Assembly: GCA_905181855.1 (NCBI GenBank)
Contig: CAJIZE010000013.1
Location: 1-60,440 of the forward strand
Length of the DNA: 60,440 nucleotides
Direction: 5' to 3'
Source: an uncultured Flavobacteriales bacterium
GTDB taxonomy: Bacteria > Bacteroidota > Bacteroidia > Flavobacteriales_G > Salibacteraceae
This document shows, one piece after another, positions 27,254 to 35,590 of the stretch; positions within the stretch are counted from its first letter, which is position 1; each line of letters opens with the position of its first letter. The position numbers and the translations under genes are program-made. The notes under the pieces were generated by a model. The model saw nothing but the letters and a program-made list of their open reading frames with translations. It was not told where the DNA came from and ran no database searches.

Positions 27254-28717
27254 ATGAAATGGCTTAGTTCGGTTTTTCTATTGTGTTTTGCGTTAAACGG
27301 ATTTTCACAGAATATTTTTATTGAGAATAACCAATGGAATTATGCTTTTAGGTATCAGCAAAACCAGAAAATAACTCACGGTATTGCGAAGCCATACACC
27401 ACATTTAATTCAACAATAAACCGAGATACTCTTGAGTCTTTAGCGTTTGGCAAGCAACGCAAAACATGGTTAGGTAGGAAGCTGAAAGAAGAGAATCTGG
27501 TGGAGTTAAAAACTAAGGACCTTTTTCTGACCTCTGATCCATTGGTTTACATTCAGCAAAGCCGCGAACAAGGCAACCCTGAACAATTAAAACAAAATAC
27601 AAGAGGAGTAATGATTACCGGGCAGATTGGCGATAAATTACATTTTTATACTTCGTTTTATGAAAACCAAGTATTTTACCCGATTTATTTAACTGATTTT
27701 GTAAAGCAACACGATGTTGCACCAGGTTATGGTAGAGTTAAAAACTTTAAAGCAACAGGGTTTGATTTTGCAATGGCATCAGCGATGATTTCATTGAACA
27801 TTAACAAACAATTTAACGTTCAGTTTGGAAATGGTAAAAATTTTATTGGCAATGGTTATAGAAGTTTGCTACTGTCTGACAATTCATTTAATTACCCACA
27901 TTTAAAGCTATCGTTTAAAAGTAAAAACAGCAAGTGGCTTTACCAATCAATTTATTCAACTTTAATTGATTTGAAAAGAATTGAAGCGACCACCTCATCA
28001 GAACCTCAATTTTATAGAAAATTTGGCGCATTTCATTTTATTCATTTTATACCTAACAGCAAATTGAGTTTTGGTTTGTTCGAAGGGGTGATTTATCAGC
28101 GACAAACTGTTGAAGGCACTTTGAAGTTCAATGCAAATTATCTAAATCCTGTTTTGGGGTTTAACTCTTTATTCAATGGTTTTAACAAAGCGAAAACCAA
28201 TAATTTGATAGGGGTTTTAGCGAATTATTCGCCTTTTAAAAGTGTATTACTGTATCATCAATCAGCAATCGGGGCACTCGATAATAATGGTTTTGGTTTG
28301 CAAAACGGGATCAGAATCATGAATCCTTTTAAGATTAAAAATTTGGAAGTATTGGTCGAGTACAACGTAGCAGGATCTTCATTATATCAGCAACAGACAG
28401 GAGTTGAATACAGCCATTACAATCAACAGTTAGCATTTGTGCCGATTAATAGAAAAACAGAATTGGTGGTTCAAGGATACTATATGTTTCATTATTTTTT
28501 CATTTCAGGGCAATATAATCTACAATCTTGGTATGGCCTAAATCGAACATATTTATCTGGTAATTTTGGCTATTTGATAAATTCAAAAACCGGATTAAAA
28601 ATTTCGGTAGGGTTTCAGCAAAGAATAAATATCAGTTATTTTCCTCTTAGCTCAAAAAGTAATTGGGGATTTATCGATTTTAGTTCATCATTAGGTCAAC
28701 GCTACTATGATTTTTGA
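27254..28717 (+). CDS. Outer-membrane barrel protein, Wzi/RemB-like (capsule-associated)
   Basis: 487 residues with a signal peptide (hydrophobic residues 4-16, cleavage after NGFSQ). The body is rich in aromatic beta-strand patterns. The segment FGNGKNFIGNGYRSLLLSD, followed by NYPHLKLSF, is shared in pattern with the gene at 29801 (GKQFIGEGQRSILLTDFSKN, then HPYLSV), so the two are paralogues. Family recall: Wzi-type capsule assembly proteins and the Bacteroidota gliding protein RemB; this could not be checked by search. It starts five bases after fcl and ends 27 bases before the WecA-type gene, so a role in anchoring or exporting the polysaccharide made here is likely (inference). Confidence 0.65.
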   Translation: MKWLSSVFLLCFALNGFSQNIFIENNQWNYAFRYQQNQKITHGIAKPYTTFNSTINRDTLESLAFGKQRKTWLGRKLKEENLVELKTKDLFLTSDPLVYIQQSREQGNPEQLKQNTRGVMITGQIGDKLHFYTSFYENQVFYPIYLTDFVKQHDVAPGYGRVKNFKATGFDFAMASAMISLNINKQFNVQFGNGKNFIGNGYRSLLLSDNSFNYPHLKLSFKSKNSKWLYQSIYSTLIDLKRIEATTSSEPQFYRKFGAFHFIHFIPNSKLSFGLFEGVIYQRQTVEGTLKFNANYLNPVLGFNSLFNGFNKAKTNNLIGVLANYSPFKSVLLYHQSAIGALDNNGFGLQNGIRIMNPFKIKNLEVLVEYNVAGSSLYQQQTGVEYSHYNQQLAFVPINRKTELVVQGYYMFHYFFISGQYNLQSWYGLNRTYLSGNFGYLINSKTGLKISVGFQQRINISYFPLSSKSNWGFIDFSSSLGQRYYDF

Positions 28718-28744
28718 TACTTTTGAAATTATCGATAATCGAAT

Positions 28745-29794
28745 ATGATTAACATATTACTAGGCTTTGCAACAGCATTTGCAATTGTATTTATTTCTAC
28801 ACCCGCTTTAATTCGAGTAGCTCGTTTAAAAGGATTGGTTGATTATCCTGATGATGATCGAAAGTTGCACAAAAGACTAATCCCTACCATTGGTGGAGTG
28901 ATTATTTTTGGAGGGACTTTAATAGCCTATTTACTTTGGTATCCGGTAATTGAAGTAAACGATTTTAAGTACATCGTTGCCGCCATGCTGATTCTATTTT
29001 TTATTGGTATTAAAGATGATTTGGTTGGCACCGCACCTGTTAAAAAGCTATTAGGTCATTTAGCTGTGGCTTTTATTTTGGTGATTATTGCTGAAATAAA
29101 AATCACCAATATGTATGGTATTTTTGGAGTAAATGAAATACCAGACTGGGCAAGTATTTTGCTTTCTGTTTTTACCTATACCGTAATCGTAAATGCTTTT
29201 AATTTAGTTGATGGTGTTGATGGCCTGGCTGCTGGAATTGGCTCAATTTCGTGCCTTGCATTAGGAATGTGGTTTTATTTTGCAGGAGCAGAGGACAATG
29301 CCGTTTTAGCAATTTCGTTGGCTGGTGCCTTAATAGCCTTTTTGATTTTTAATTTTGAACCAGCTCGTGTTTTTATGGGAGATTCAGGCTCATTGACAAT
29401 TGGTTTGATTATCTCGGTTTTGTCAATCAAACTCATCGAATATGAAACTTCAGATTTACCTGCAAACATGTTGTCTATTTCGAAACCAATATTTGCAATG
29501 GCTATTTTATCATATCCTTTAATTGATACGCTAAGAATATTTATTTACCGAACGATAAACGGTCAATCGCCATTTTCTGCAGATCGAAACCACCTTCATC
29601 ATAACCTTATGGATTTAGGTTACAGCCATGCTAAAACAGTAATTATCATTTACCTTTTTAGCATTTTCATGATTTCGATGGCGGCATTCTCAGGTATAGA
29701 TAAAAACCTTCTATTTGTAATACTTTCTGTGTTTGCCGTTTTGTCATCACAAATACCTTGGATGCTTGTAAAAAGAAAAAATAAATTAAGATAA
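28745..29794 (+). CDS. WecA/MraY-family undecaprenyl-phosphate sugar-1-phosphate transferase
   Basis: 349 residues, about ten membrane segments. Transfers a sugar-1-phosphate, typically GlcNAc-1-P, from a UDP sugar to undecaprenyl phosphate at the inner membrane, initiating O-antigen or capsule repeat units. Family motifs are clear: DRKLHKRLIPTIGG, GIKDDLVGTAP (the DD pair), NAFNLVDGVDGLAAG, FMGDSGSLTIG and the histidine-rich RNHLHHNLMDLG. The short HH segment and lack of muramyl-peptide context favour a WecA-like over a MraY role. It lies between two related Wzi/RemB-like barrel genes. Confidence 0.9.
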   Translation: MINILLGFATAFAIVFISTPALIRVARLKGLVDYPDDDRKLHKRLIPTIGGVIIFGGTLIAYLLWYPVIEVNDFKYIVAAMLILFFIGIKDDLVGTAPVKKLLGHLAVAFILVIIAEIKITNMYGIFGVNEIPDWASILLSVFTYTVIVNAFNLVDGVDGLAAGIGSISCLALGMWFYFAGAEDNAVLAISLAGALIAFLIFNFEPARVFMGDSGSLTIGLIISVLSIKLIEYETSDLPANMLSISKPIFAMAILSYPLIDTLRIFIYRTINGQSPFSADRNHLHHNLMDLGYSHAKTVIIIYLFSIFMISMAAFSGIDKNLLFVILSVFAVLSSQIPWMLVKRKNKLR

Positions 29795-29800
29795 CTATAA

Positions 29801-31363
29801 GTGATGACTAGATGGTTGTTGCCCTTTATGTTAGTTCCGTTTTTTGGAATGACCCAAATTCCAATACTTGATAACACACATCGGCTTTTTGTGGAATATC
29901 AAAATATTGAAAATGACACGATTGATCATAAGCCTTTCTTGGGTTTTGTTTTACCTGATAAAACTGAAAAATTAGGGGGTGAAGTTTTTAATAAAAGCAA
30001 GAATGAGGGAGTCAACAATATAGAAGTACAACTTCTTTTAAATACGGCATTAGGCTTAAACTCGTCTAATGCTGCAGCGGGTTTAGCGCTGAGCGGACAA
30101 TTTAAAAAATGGTCATTTTATATAGCGCCAAGCGTTGGCTTGTACCAAAACAATCAATGGGTAAGAAGGCAAACAGAGTTTAATTACATTCAAAACAATC
30201 AAACCATATTGTCTAAAAATAAATCTGGTATGATTGGCTTTTCTAGTCCTTTCGCGGTGCAATACAAGCCATCAAAGTATTTTACTTTTTCTGGTGGACT
30301 TGGTAAACAATTTATCGGTGAAGGTCAACGAAGTATTTTGCTTACTGATTTTTCAAAAAACCATCCTTATCTTTCTGTTGTAACTGAGGTTTGGAAATTG
30401 AAATACATCAATCTCATTAGCGGCTATTATTACGACCAAAACTCGGAGCCGACCTTTTATTTACCAAATAAATTTTCTACTACTCATTATTTAAGTTGGG
30501 ATGTTTTTAAATGGCTCAATATAGGAGCTTTTGAAACAGTAATGTGGAAATCACAAGATACACTGTTAAATAGAGGTATTGACGTAAATTATTTGAATCC
30601 TGTTATTTTTTATCGACCTGTTGAATACTCAACAGGATCTTCGGATAATGTATTAATGGGTATAGCCGGAACCATTAAGATAAGGAAGAAACTAAAAATA
30701 TATGGTCAATTATTAATCGATGAATTTCTTCTAAAATATATTAGCGCTGATATAAAACACGCAATAAATCCTAATGCAGTAACTGCCGAACCAACTGGTT
30801 GGTGGGGTAATAAACATTCTGGGCAGGCCGGGCTTAAGTGGTTTGACGCATTTAATCTGGACGGGCTGATTGTGCGAGGAGAGGTTAATTATTCCCGACC
30901 TTACACCTACTCTCATCTTAACCCTTCAGAAAGTTACAGCCATTTTAACTCACCTTTAGCTCATCCGCTGGGAGCGAATTTTAAGGAATGGATGGTTAAT
31001 TTACATTATATACAGAAAAATTGGGCTTTTGAAGGTTATTTTAATTATCTGAAGAAAGGATTTGATTTCCCAACAAATTATTCTCAAAACCAACTTAATG
31101 GTCCGATAGTGTCAGGTAATTATGGAGGTAACGTAATTAATTCTTACAACACTAGAGTAAACGAATTTGGAACCTTCACTGGACAAGGCAACACATACAG
31201 CTACTCAACAATAGGAATTAAGGCAGGTTACTTTTTGAATCCAGAAATTAATTTAAAAGCGTTTGTACACGTCGCAGCAAGTTTTACCACTGCTGGAAAG
31301 GTGCAAGAAGTCATAAGAATTGGAGTTTCCACTAATCTTTCCAATTCATACTTCGATTTATAA
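29801..31363 (+). CDS. Second outer-membrane Wzi/RemB-like barrel protein
   Basis: 520 residues. A short signal peptide (MTRWLLPFMLVPFFGMTQ) precedes a long beta-rich body. It shares with the gene at 27254 the block GGLGKQFIGEGQRSILLTD, plus NYLNPVIFYRP matching the other's NYLNPVLGFNS. Repeated aromatic strands (YINLISGYYYDQN; LKIYGQLLIDEF) indicate an outer-membrane barrel. Two consecutive ATG codons are possible starts. It lies six bases after the WecA-type gene and ends before a strong promoter, closing the polysaccharide operon that starts at gmd. Confidence 0.65.
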   Translation: MMTRWLLPFMLVPFFGMTQIPILDNTHRLFVEYQNIENDTIDHKPFLGFVLPDKTEKLGGEVFNKSKNEGVNNIEVQLLLNTALGLNSSNAAAGLALSGQFKKWSFYIAPSVGLYQNNQWVRRQTEFNYIQNNQTILSKNKSGMIGFSSPFAVQYKPSKYFTFSGGLGKQFIGEGQRSILLTDFSKNHPYLSVVTEVWKLKYINLISGYYYDQNSEPTFYLPNKFSTTHYLSWDVFKWLNIGAFETVMWKSQDTLLNRGIDVNYLNPVIFYRPVEYSTGSSDNVLMGIAGTIKIRKKLKIYGQLLIDEFLLKYISADIKHAINPNAVTAEPTGWWGNKHSGQAGLKWFDAFNLDGLIVRGEVNYSRPYTYSHLNPSESYSHFNSPLAHPLGANFKEWMVNLHYIQKNWAFEGYFNYLKKGFDFPTNYSQNQLNGPIVSGNYGGNVINSYNTRVNEFGTFTGQGNTYSYSTIGIKAGYFLNPEINLKAFVHVAASFTTAGKVQEVIRIGVSTNLSNSYFDL

Positions 31364-31372
31364 TAGCTTTTT

Positions 31373-31403
31373 TTGGTAAAAAAAAGAAGTAGAGTTATCT
31401 TTG
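31373..31403 (+). promoter_or_regulatory. Promoter of the cytochrome oxidase assembly operon
   Basis: TTG (31373-31375), 20-base spacer, TATCTTTG (31396-31403): a full Bacteroidota consensus promoter. The expected start site near 31409 leaves a short leader before the TTG start codon of cyoE at 31426. Confidence 0.8.
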
Positions 31404-31425
31404 CACTTCTTTTAAAGATACAAAA

Positions 31426-32322
31426 TTGTATACCAAAGAAATAACTCAAACATCTGTTCAATCAACCTTTAAATCAAAGGTGTCTGATTACGCTCAACTT
31501 ACTAAGTTAAGATTATCATTTTTAGTCGTTTTATCGGCGGTTTTATCTTTCTTTTTAGCTGTAGATCAGTTTAGTTGGATTAAATTCCTTTCATTGGTAA
31601 TTGGAGGTTTCATGGTAACAGGAGCATCAAATACCTTTAATCAGATTATTGAAAAAGATTTAGATAAATTGATGTCAAGGACTGAGGACAGACCTTTGCC
31701 TGCCAATAGAATGCATGTAAATGAAGCCCTCTGGTTAGCTGGAATAATGGCTGTTGTTGGAGTTTCAATTTTGTGGTATTTCTTGAATCCGCTTAGTGGA
31801 GTTTTAGGAGCTTTAGCCTTGTTTACCTATGTGGCTATTTACACTCCATTAAAACGAATTCATCCAATTGCGGTGTTTGTAGGTGCCTTTCCGGGGGCAA
31901 TTCCTCCTATGTTAGGTTATGTTGCTGTTACTGGAGAAATGGGCATGATCCCAGGAATTTTATTTGCTGTTCAATTTATTTGGCAGTTTCCACATTTTTG
32001 GGCCATCGCCTGGAAAGTTGATGACGATTATAAAAAAGCTGGTTTTTCCTTATTGCCTAGTAAAGGTCGAAAAGATAAAAGTTCAGCATTCTTGATGTTT
32101 GTTTATTGTCTTTTTCTTATTCCAGTTAGTTTATTGCCATTTTTATTTGGTGTTTCAGGCATTCTTTCTGTTTGGGTTGCAACAATTGCAGGCTTGTGGT
32201 TTATGTATTATGCTATAAAGCTATTTTTTGACCTTCAAGATAAATCTGCGACCCAATTAATGTTCGCTTCTTTTTTTTATTTACCAATTGTTCAAATTAT
32301 TTATTTAATAGACAAAGTATAA
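31426..32322 (+). CDS. cyoE: Protoheme IX farnesyltransferase (heme O synthase)
   Basis: 298 residues, about nine membrane segments. Adds a farnesyl group to heme b to make heme O for heme-copper oxidases. UbiA-family motifs: TGASNTFNQIIEKDLDKLMSRTE holds the first NxxxD-type metal-prenyl-diphosphate site with the conserved R-T, followed by RPLPANRM; the second site is in IWQFPHFWAIAWKVDDDYKKAG. The start is TTG, chosen because it lies just downstream of a consensus promoter and gives a normal-length N-terminus. First gene of a tightly spaced respiratory operon (one base to the next start). Confidence 0.95.
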   Translation: MYTKEITQTSVQSTFKSKVSDYAQLTKLRLSFLVVLSAVLSFFLAVDQFSWIKFLSLVIGGFMVTGASNTFNQIIEKDLDKLMSRTEDRPLPANRMHVNEALWLAGIMAVVGVSILWYFLNPLSGVLGALALFTYVAIYTPLKRIHPIAVFVGAFPGAIPPMLGYVAVTGEMGMIPGILFAVQFIWQFPHFWAIAWKVDDDYKKAGFSLLPSKGRKDKSSAFLMFVYCLFLIPVSLLPFLFGVSGILSVWVATIAGLWFMYYAIKLFFDLQDKSATQLMFASFFYLPIVQIIYLIDKV

Positions 32323-32323
32323 A

Positions 32324-32911
32324 ATGGATACATCAACATATTTAAAAGGCGAAATGCAAGAAATGCAAAACAAAACTGCCAAGCCAATGATGTGGATTGG
32401 AATTGTTTCAATTATCATGCTTTTTGCAGGTTTAACTTCAGCTTATATTGTAAGACAAGCAGAAGGAAACTGGTTACAATTTGATTTACCGAATCAATTT
32501 TATATATCAACAGTTTGTATCGTTTTTAGCAGTATCACCATGAGATACGCGTTAGGAGCAATAAAAGTAAACAATGCTAATGGGTTTAAAATGGGTTTGC
32601 TAGTAACCTTTATTTTGGGCCTTGGTTTCGCGTTTTTTCAGTTTTCTGGTTGGGAGGCATTGGTAGAACAAGGAATCTATTTTACTGGCGCAAGAAGCAA
32701 TGCCGCCGGCGCTTATTTATTCGTAATTTCAGGTGTTCATCTTGCTCATATGGCAGGAGGAATTATAGCTTTAATTTTCACCTTGGTTAAGGCTTATAAG
32801 AACAAATATTCAAGGGATAATTATTTAGGAATCGAGTTAGTTGGTATTTATTGGCACTTTCTCGATATATTATGGATTTATTTGTTGCTCTTTTTGCTTT
32901 TTATTCGTTAA
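32324..32911 (+). CDS. Heme-copper oxidase subunit III family protein (short form)
   Basis: 195 residues with about five membrane segments. It matches subunit III by the GLTSAYIVRQAEG start of helix one, the ISGVHLAHMAGGIIALIF helix with its paired histidines, and the C-terminal GIELVGIYWHFLDILWIYLLLF, the strongest subunit III signature. Subunit III surrounds the catalytic core and is thought to stabilise it. Two subunit III genes in tandem, as here, are common in Bacteroidota. Subunits I and II are not in the window. Confidence 0.92.
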   Translation: MDTSTYLKGEMQEMQNKTAKPMMWIGIVSIIMLFAGLTSAYIVRQAEGNWLQFDLPNQFYISTVCIVFSSITMRYALGAIKVNNANGFKMGLLVTFILGLGFAFFQFSGWEALVEQGIYFTGARSNAAGAYLFVISGVHLAHMAGGIIALIFTLVKAYKNKYSRDNYLGIELVGIYWHFLDILWIYLLLFLLFIR

Positions 32912-32939
32912 AATTGCAGCCAACAAAAAACTGTATTGA

Positions 32940-33653
32940 ATGTCAGGAGAAGCTTCAAAAACAATAGACAACACAACTCTTTGGGGTGGAGGTAGATCAC
33001 CTTTTAGTGTTAGTTATGGAAAAATGATGATGTGGTTCTTCCTCATCTCCGATGCATTAACCTTTGGTGCGCTGTTATCATCGCTTGGCTTTATGCGTCA
33101 TAAATTTGCTGATACATGGCCAGTTTCGGAGGAAATTTTCTTTCACTTTCCCTTTACACATACTCATTTACCATTAATGTACGTGGCATTAATGACGTTT
33201 ATACTTATCGTTAGTTCTGTTACTATGGTACTTGCAGTTGAAGCAGGTCACAGAATGAATCGTAAGAAAGTTACCATGTGGTTGGCTCTTACTGTTGTTG
33301 GAGGTTTATTCTTCGTTTGTTCTCAGGCTTGGGAGTGGAGCTCTTTTATTGCTGGACCTGATGGTATAATTTCTACTTGGGGCGATAACGCAACTTTAGC
33401 TCAAAATCCCTATCCAGGTAAAAATGGAGGGCCAGGGGCAGTTCATTACACCCAGTTTTTCTTTTTTGTAACAGGGTTTCATGGTACACACGTTTTAAGT
33501 GGTGTAGTTTTAAACTTTATAATATTACTAAACGTGCTTAAAGGCAAGTACGAAAAAGTAGGGCACTACGAAATGGTTGAAAAAGTTGGTTTGTACTGGC
33601 ACTTTATTGATCTTGTTTGGGTTTTTGTTTTCACATTCTATTACCTGCTTTAA
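32940..33653 (+). CDS. Heme-copper oxidase subunit III family protein (second copy)
   Basis: 237 residues. The N-terminal helix has GKMMMWFFLISDALTFGALL, followed by VTMVLAVEAGHRMNR, a central insertion around HYTQFFFFVTGFHGTHVLSG, and the terminal KVGLYWHFIDLVWVFVF signature. It is longer than the upstream paralogue because of a loop of about 40 residues (residues ~130-170). It follows after 28 bases and precedes the subunit IV gene by 12. Same operon and role as the preceding gene. Confidence 0.93.
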   Translation: MSGEASKTIDNTTLWGGGRSPFSVSYGKMMMWFFLISDALTFGALLSSLGFMRHKFADTWPVSEEIFFHFPFTHTHLPLMYVALMTFILIVSSVTMVLAVEAGHRMNRKKVTMWLALTVVGGLFFVCSQAWEWSSFIAGPDGIISTWGDNATLAQNPYPGKNGGPGAVHYTQFFFFVTGFHGTHVLSGVVLNFIILLNVLKGKYEKVGHYEMVEKVGLYWHFIDLVWVFVFTFYYLL

Positions 33654-33665
33654 ATCATTTGCATT

Positions 33666-34034
33666 ATGAAAAGAGACGATATCATTGAATATTCATTAGA
33701 CAATCACCACAGCGAAGAAGATGGTGTTAAAATAAGAAAAAAGATTTGGTTTGTAACAGCTTTGTTAACGATTATTACTGCTGCTGAGGTTCTTTTAGGA
33801 GTGTTCTGGGGCAACATGGGCGTTTCATGGGCAATTGTGAAAAGTGCTTTTATTATCCTTACGCTTGTCAAAGCAGGATACATTGTTATGGTGTTTATGC
33901 ATCTTGGTGATGAGAGAAAAGCTATGAGATGGGTTATTTTAATACCTTATGCTTTCTTTATAATGTACTTAATATTCATTCTGTTTTATGATGCTACAGT
34001 ACTTTATAATGTAAGAATGCTGTTTGGTCTTTAG
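33666..34034 (+). CDS. Cytochrome c oxidase subunit IV, prokaryotic type
   Basis: 122 residues with three membrane segments. The KIWFVTALLTIITAAEVLLG helix, the KSAFIILTLVKAGYIVMVFMHLGDE stretch and LIPYAFFIMYL are typical of small bacterial subunit IV (CyoD/CtaF-like). It is placed between subunit III and the Sco-like gene as in many Bacteroidota. It is likely a non-catalytic assembly or stability subunit. Confidence 0.88.
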   Translation: MKRDDIIEYSLDNHHSEEDGVKIRKKIWFVTALLTIITAAEVLLGVFWGNMGVSWAIVKSAFIILTLVKAGYIVMVFMHLGDERKAMRWVILIPYAFFIMYLIFILFYDATVLYNVRMLFGL

Positions 34035-34039
34035 CTAAT

Positions 34040-34723
34040 ATGAACATTAAACAGAAGTGGGTATTTTTATTTTTAATCCTACTTTTTCCTTCATTAACAT
34101 ATTTGGTTTTATCAACCGGTAAAATTCACTTTACCACCTTACCTATTTATGGGCCTCGCACTGTCGTTGATTCCGATACGGTATTTCATGCCATTACAAA
34201 TTTTAATTTACCAAATCATAAAGGAGAGTCGGTTTCACTAACCGATTTTGAAGGTAAATATAAAATTGTTAATTTCATTTGCGCTGAATGTGAAACTTCG
34301 GTAGATAGACTTAATGGAGAATTTGCACAATTACAACTTCAATTTAAAAATCGAACTGATCTTAGCTTCTTAACTTTTATCATTAATTCGGATAATTTTG
34401 ATAAGGCGAGCCTTGCGTCTTTCGTTAAAAGTCAAGAACCCGGCTCCTTTTGGTTTTTCATACAAACCGATGCATCAGTTGCAAAAGAGTTAGCACTGAA
34501 GTCATTCCTGTTAAAAGATTTTTCTCCTCAGAAAGGGAGCGATTATTTTGTTCTTTTAGATCAGAAAAACAGGATACGTGGCTTCTATAATGGGATAGAG
34601 TATGTAAAAGTAAAAGAACTTATAGATGCAGTAAAGGTCCTAAAAGCTGAAGAATTTAGACCAATGAAAGGCGACAAGAACAAAAGAGAAATAGTAAGAA
34701 AAAAGACGAACAAGAATGACTAA
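34040..34723 (+). CDS. Sco1/SenC-like thioredoxin-fold protein with altered copper site
   Basis: 227 residues: an N-terminal membrane anchor (residues ~8-25), then a thioredoxin-like fold (LTDFEGKYKIVNFICAECET; FVLLDQKNRIRGFYNG) and a basic tail. The family normally delivers copper to the CuA centre of oxidase through a CxxxCP pair and a distant histidine. Here the pair is C81-A-E-C84, a CxxC without the proline, and the histidine expected just before the FVLLD strand is replaced (KGSDYFVLLD). So position and fold support Sco, but copper binding in the usual way is doubtful; a thiol-disulfide role is an alternative. It overlaps the next gene by eight bases. Confidence 0.8.
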   Translation: MNIKQKWVFLFLILLFPSLTYLVLSTGKIHFTTLPIYGPRTVVDSDTVFHAITNFNLPNHKGESVSLTDFEGKYKIVNFICAECETSVDRLNGEFAQLQLQFKNRTDLSFLTFIINSDNFDKASLASFVKSQEPGSFWFFIQTDASVAKELALKSFLLKDFSPQKGSDYFVLLDQKNRIRGFYNGIEYVKVKELIDAVKVLKAEEFRPMKGDKNKREIVRKKTNKND

Positions 34724-35225
34724 ACGGATACCTTTAATAATTTGGCTTTTTACGGCAGTAGTTTATGCTTTAGTAATCGGTCTTCATGAATTGCCAGCAC
34801 CAAACGAGAAACCTTTTTTTACTGCAGTGCAACCTTTGCTTCATGCTATTTTAAATGGAACGTGTTTCTTAGTATTACTATTTTCGTTGTGGGCTATTAA
34901 AAATAAAGATGTCGTTCTGCATAAAAAGCTAAATACGGCAGCAATGTGTTTGTCTGTTTTGTTCTTGCTAAGTTATGTAGTGTATCATTATTTGGCCGAT
35001 GACACTATTTATGGAGGTAACTATAAAACACTTTATTACGTGATATTATCTTCGCATATAATTTTAGCAGCAGCTTCATTACCGGCAATTTTATTCGCTT
35101 ATTATAGAGGATATATTGGAGATATTCAAACGCATCGAAAAATTGTAAGATATACCTATCCCGTTTGGTTATACGTTACTTTAACTGGTGTATTAGTGTA
35201 TCTTTTTTTAAAGGATTATTACTAG
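34716..35225 (+). CDS. DUF420 membrane protein of the oxidase operon
   Basis: 169 residues, about five membrane segments. DUF420 features are visible: PLLHAILNGTCFLVLLFSLWAIKNKDVVLHKKLN, and later YVILSSHIILAAASLPAI and THRKIVRYTYPVWLYVTLTGVLVY, with conserved histidines in several helices. Members occur regularly beside oxidase subunit and Sco genes and are thought to assist oxidase assembly; the biochemical role is not settled. It overlaps the Sco-like gene and ends directly before the small CSMC protein. Confidence 0.85.
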   Translation: MTKRIPLIIWLFTAVVYALVIGLHELPAPNEKPFFTAVQPLLHAILNGTCFLVLLFSLWAIKNKDVVLHKKLNTAAMCLSVLFLLSYVVYHYLADDTIYGGNYKTLYYVILSSHIILAAASLPAILFAYYRGYIGDIQTHRKIVRYTYPVWLYVTLTGVLVYLFLKDYY

Positions 35226-35233
35226 TTGCCTAG

Positions 35234-35241
35234 TATCTTTG
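35234..35241 (+). promoter_or_regulatory. Possible internal -7 box at the start of the small CSMC gene
   Basis: TATCTTTG matches TAnnTTTG, immediately before the ATG at 35244. No -33 TTG lies at normal spacing. If real it would give an almost leaderless transcript starting at or just after the start codon. Confidence 0.35.
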
Positions 35242-35243
35242 CA

Positions 35244-35498
35244 ATGTTGAAAAAGCAGTTCCTTTTAATTCTATTTTTTGTTTTTGTTTTCATGATTGAT
35301 TCATGGGCGCAATGCTCTATGTGTAGACTTGCAGCAGAAACTTCTTTCGCAAGTGGATCTGAAATAGGAAAAGGGCTTAATAATGGTATTTTATACATTA
35401 TGATTATACCATATATTCTTTTTGCAAGTCTGGCTTTAATTCTTTTCAGTAAACCAATTCGTTCTAAAGTGTTGAAATATTTACCATTAAAGAGGTAG
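35244..35498 (+). CDS. Small membrane protein with CSMC motif, end of oxidase operon
   Basis: 84 residues from the ATG at 35244; a TTG 18 bases earlier would add six residues but lies across the preceding stop. A signal peptide or first membrane segment (residues ~5-20) ends at DSWAQ, followed by QCSMCRLAAETSFASGSEIGKG, then a second membrane helix (YIMIIPYILFASLALIL) and a basic tail. The CxxC after the signal would be periplasmic. The position after DUF420 suggests an oxidase-related role (inference); no characterised family is recognised. Confidence 0.75.
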   Translation: MLKKQFLLILFFVFVFMIDSWAQCSMCRLAAETSFASGSEIGKGLNNGILYIMIIPYILFASLALILFSKPIRSKVLKYLPLKR

Positions 35499-35590
35499 AT
35501 TTACGGTAATTACCCTACTCAGCAAGGATTTTAGAAAGTTAATTTTACGAAGCATTAAATTGCAATTTGTTTAACCACAAAGTCAGTGTT

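Noticed and set aside
28718-28725. TACTTTTG as a promoter for the WecA-type gene
   Set aside because: It matches TAnnTTTG but lies just after the upstream stop in an operon and has no -33 element; chance match is likely in AT-rich sequence.
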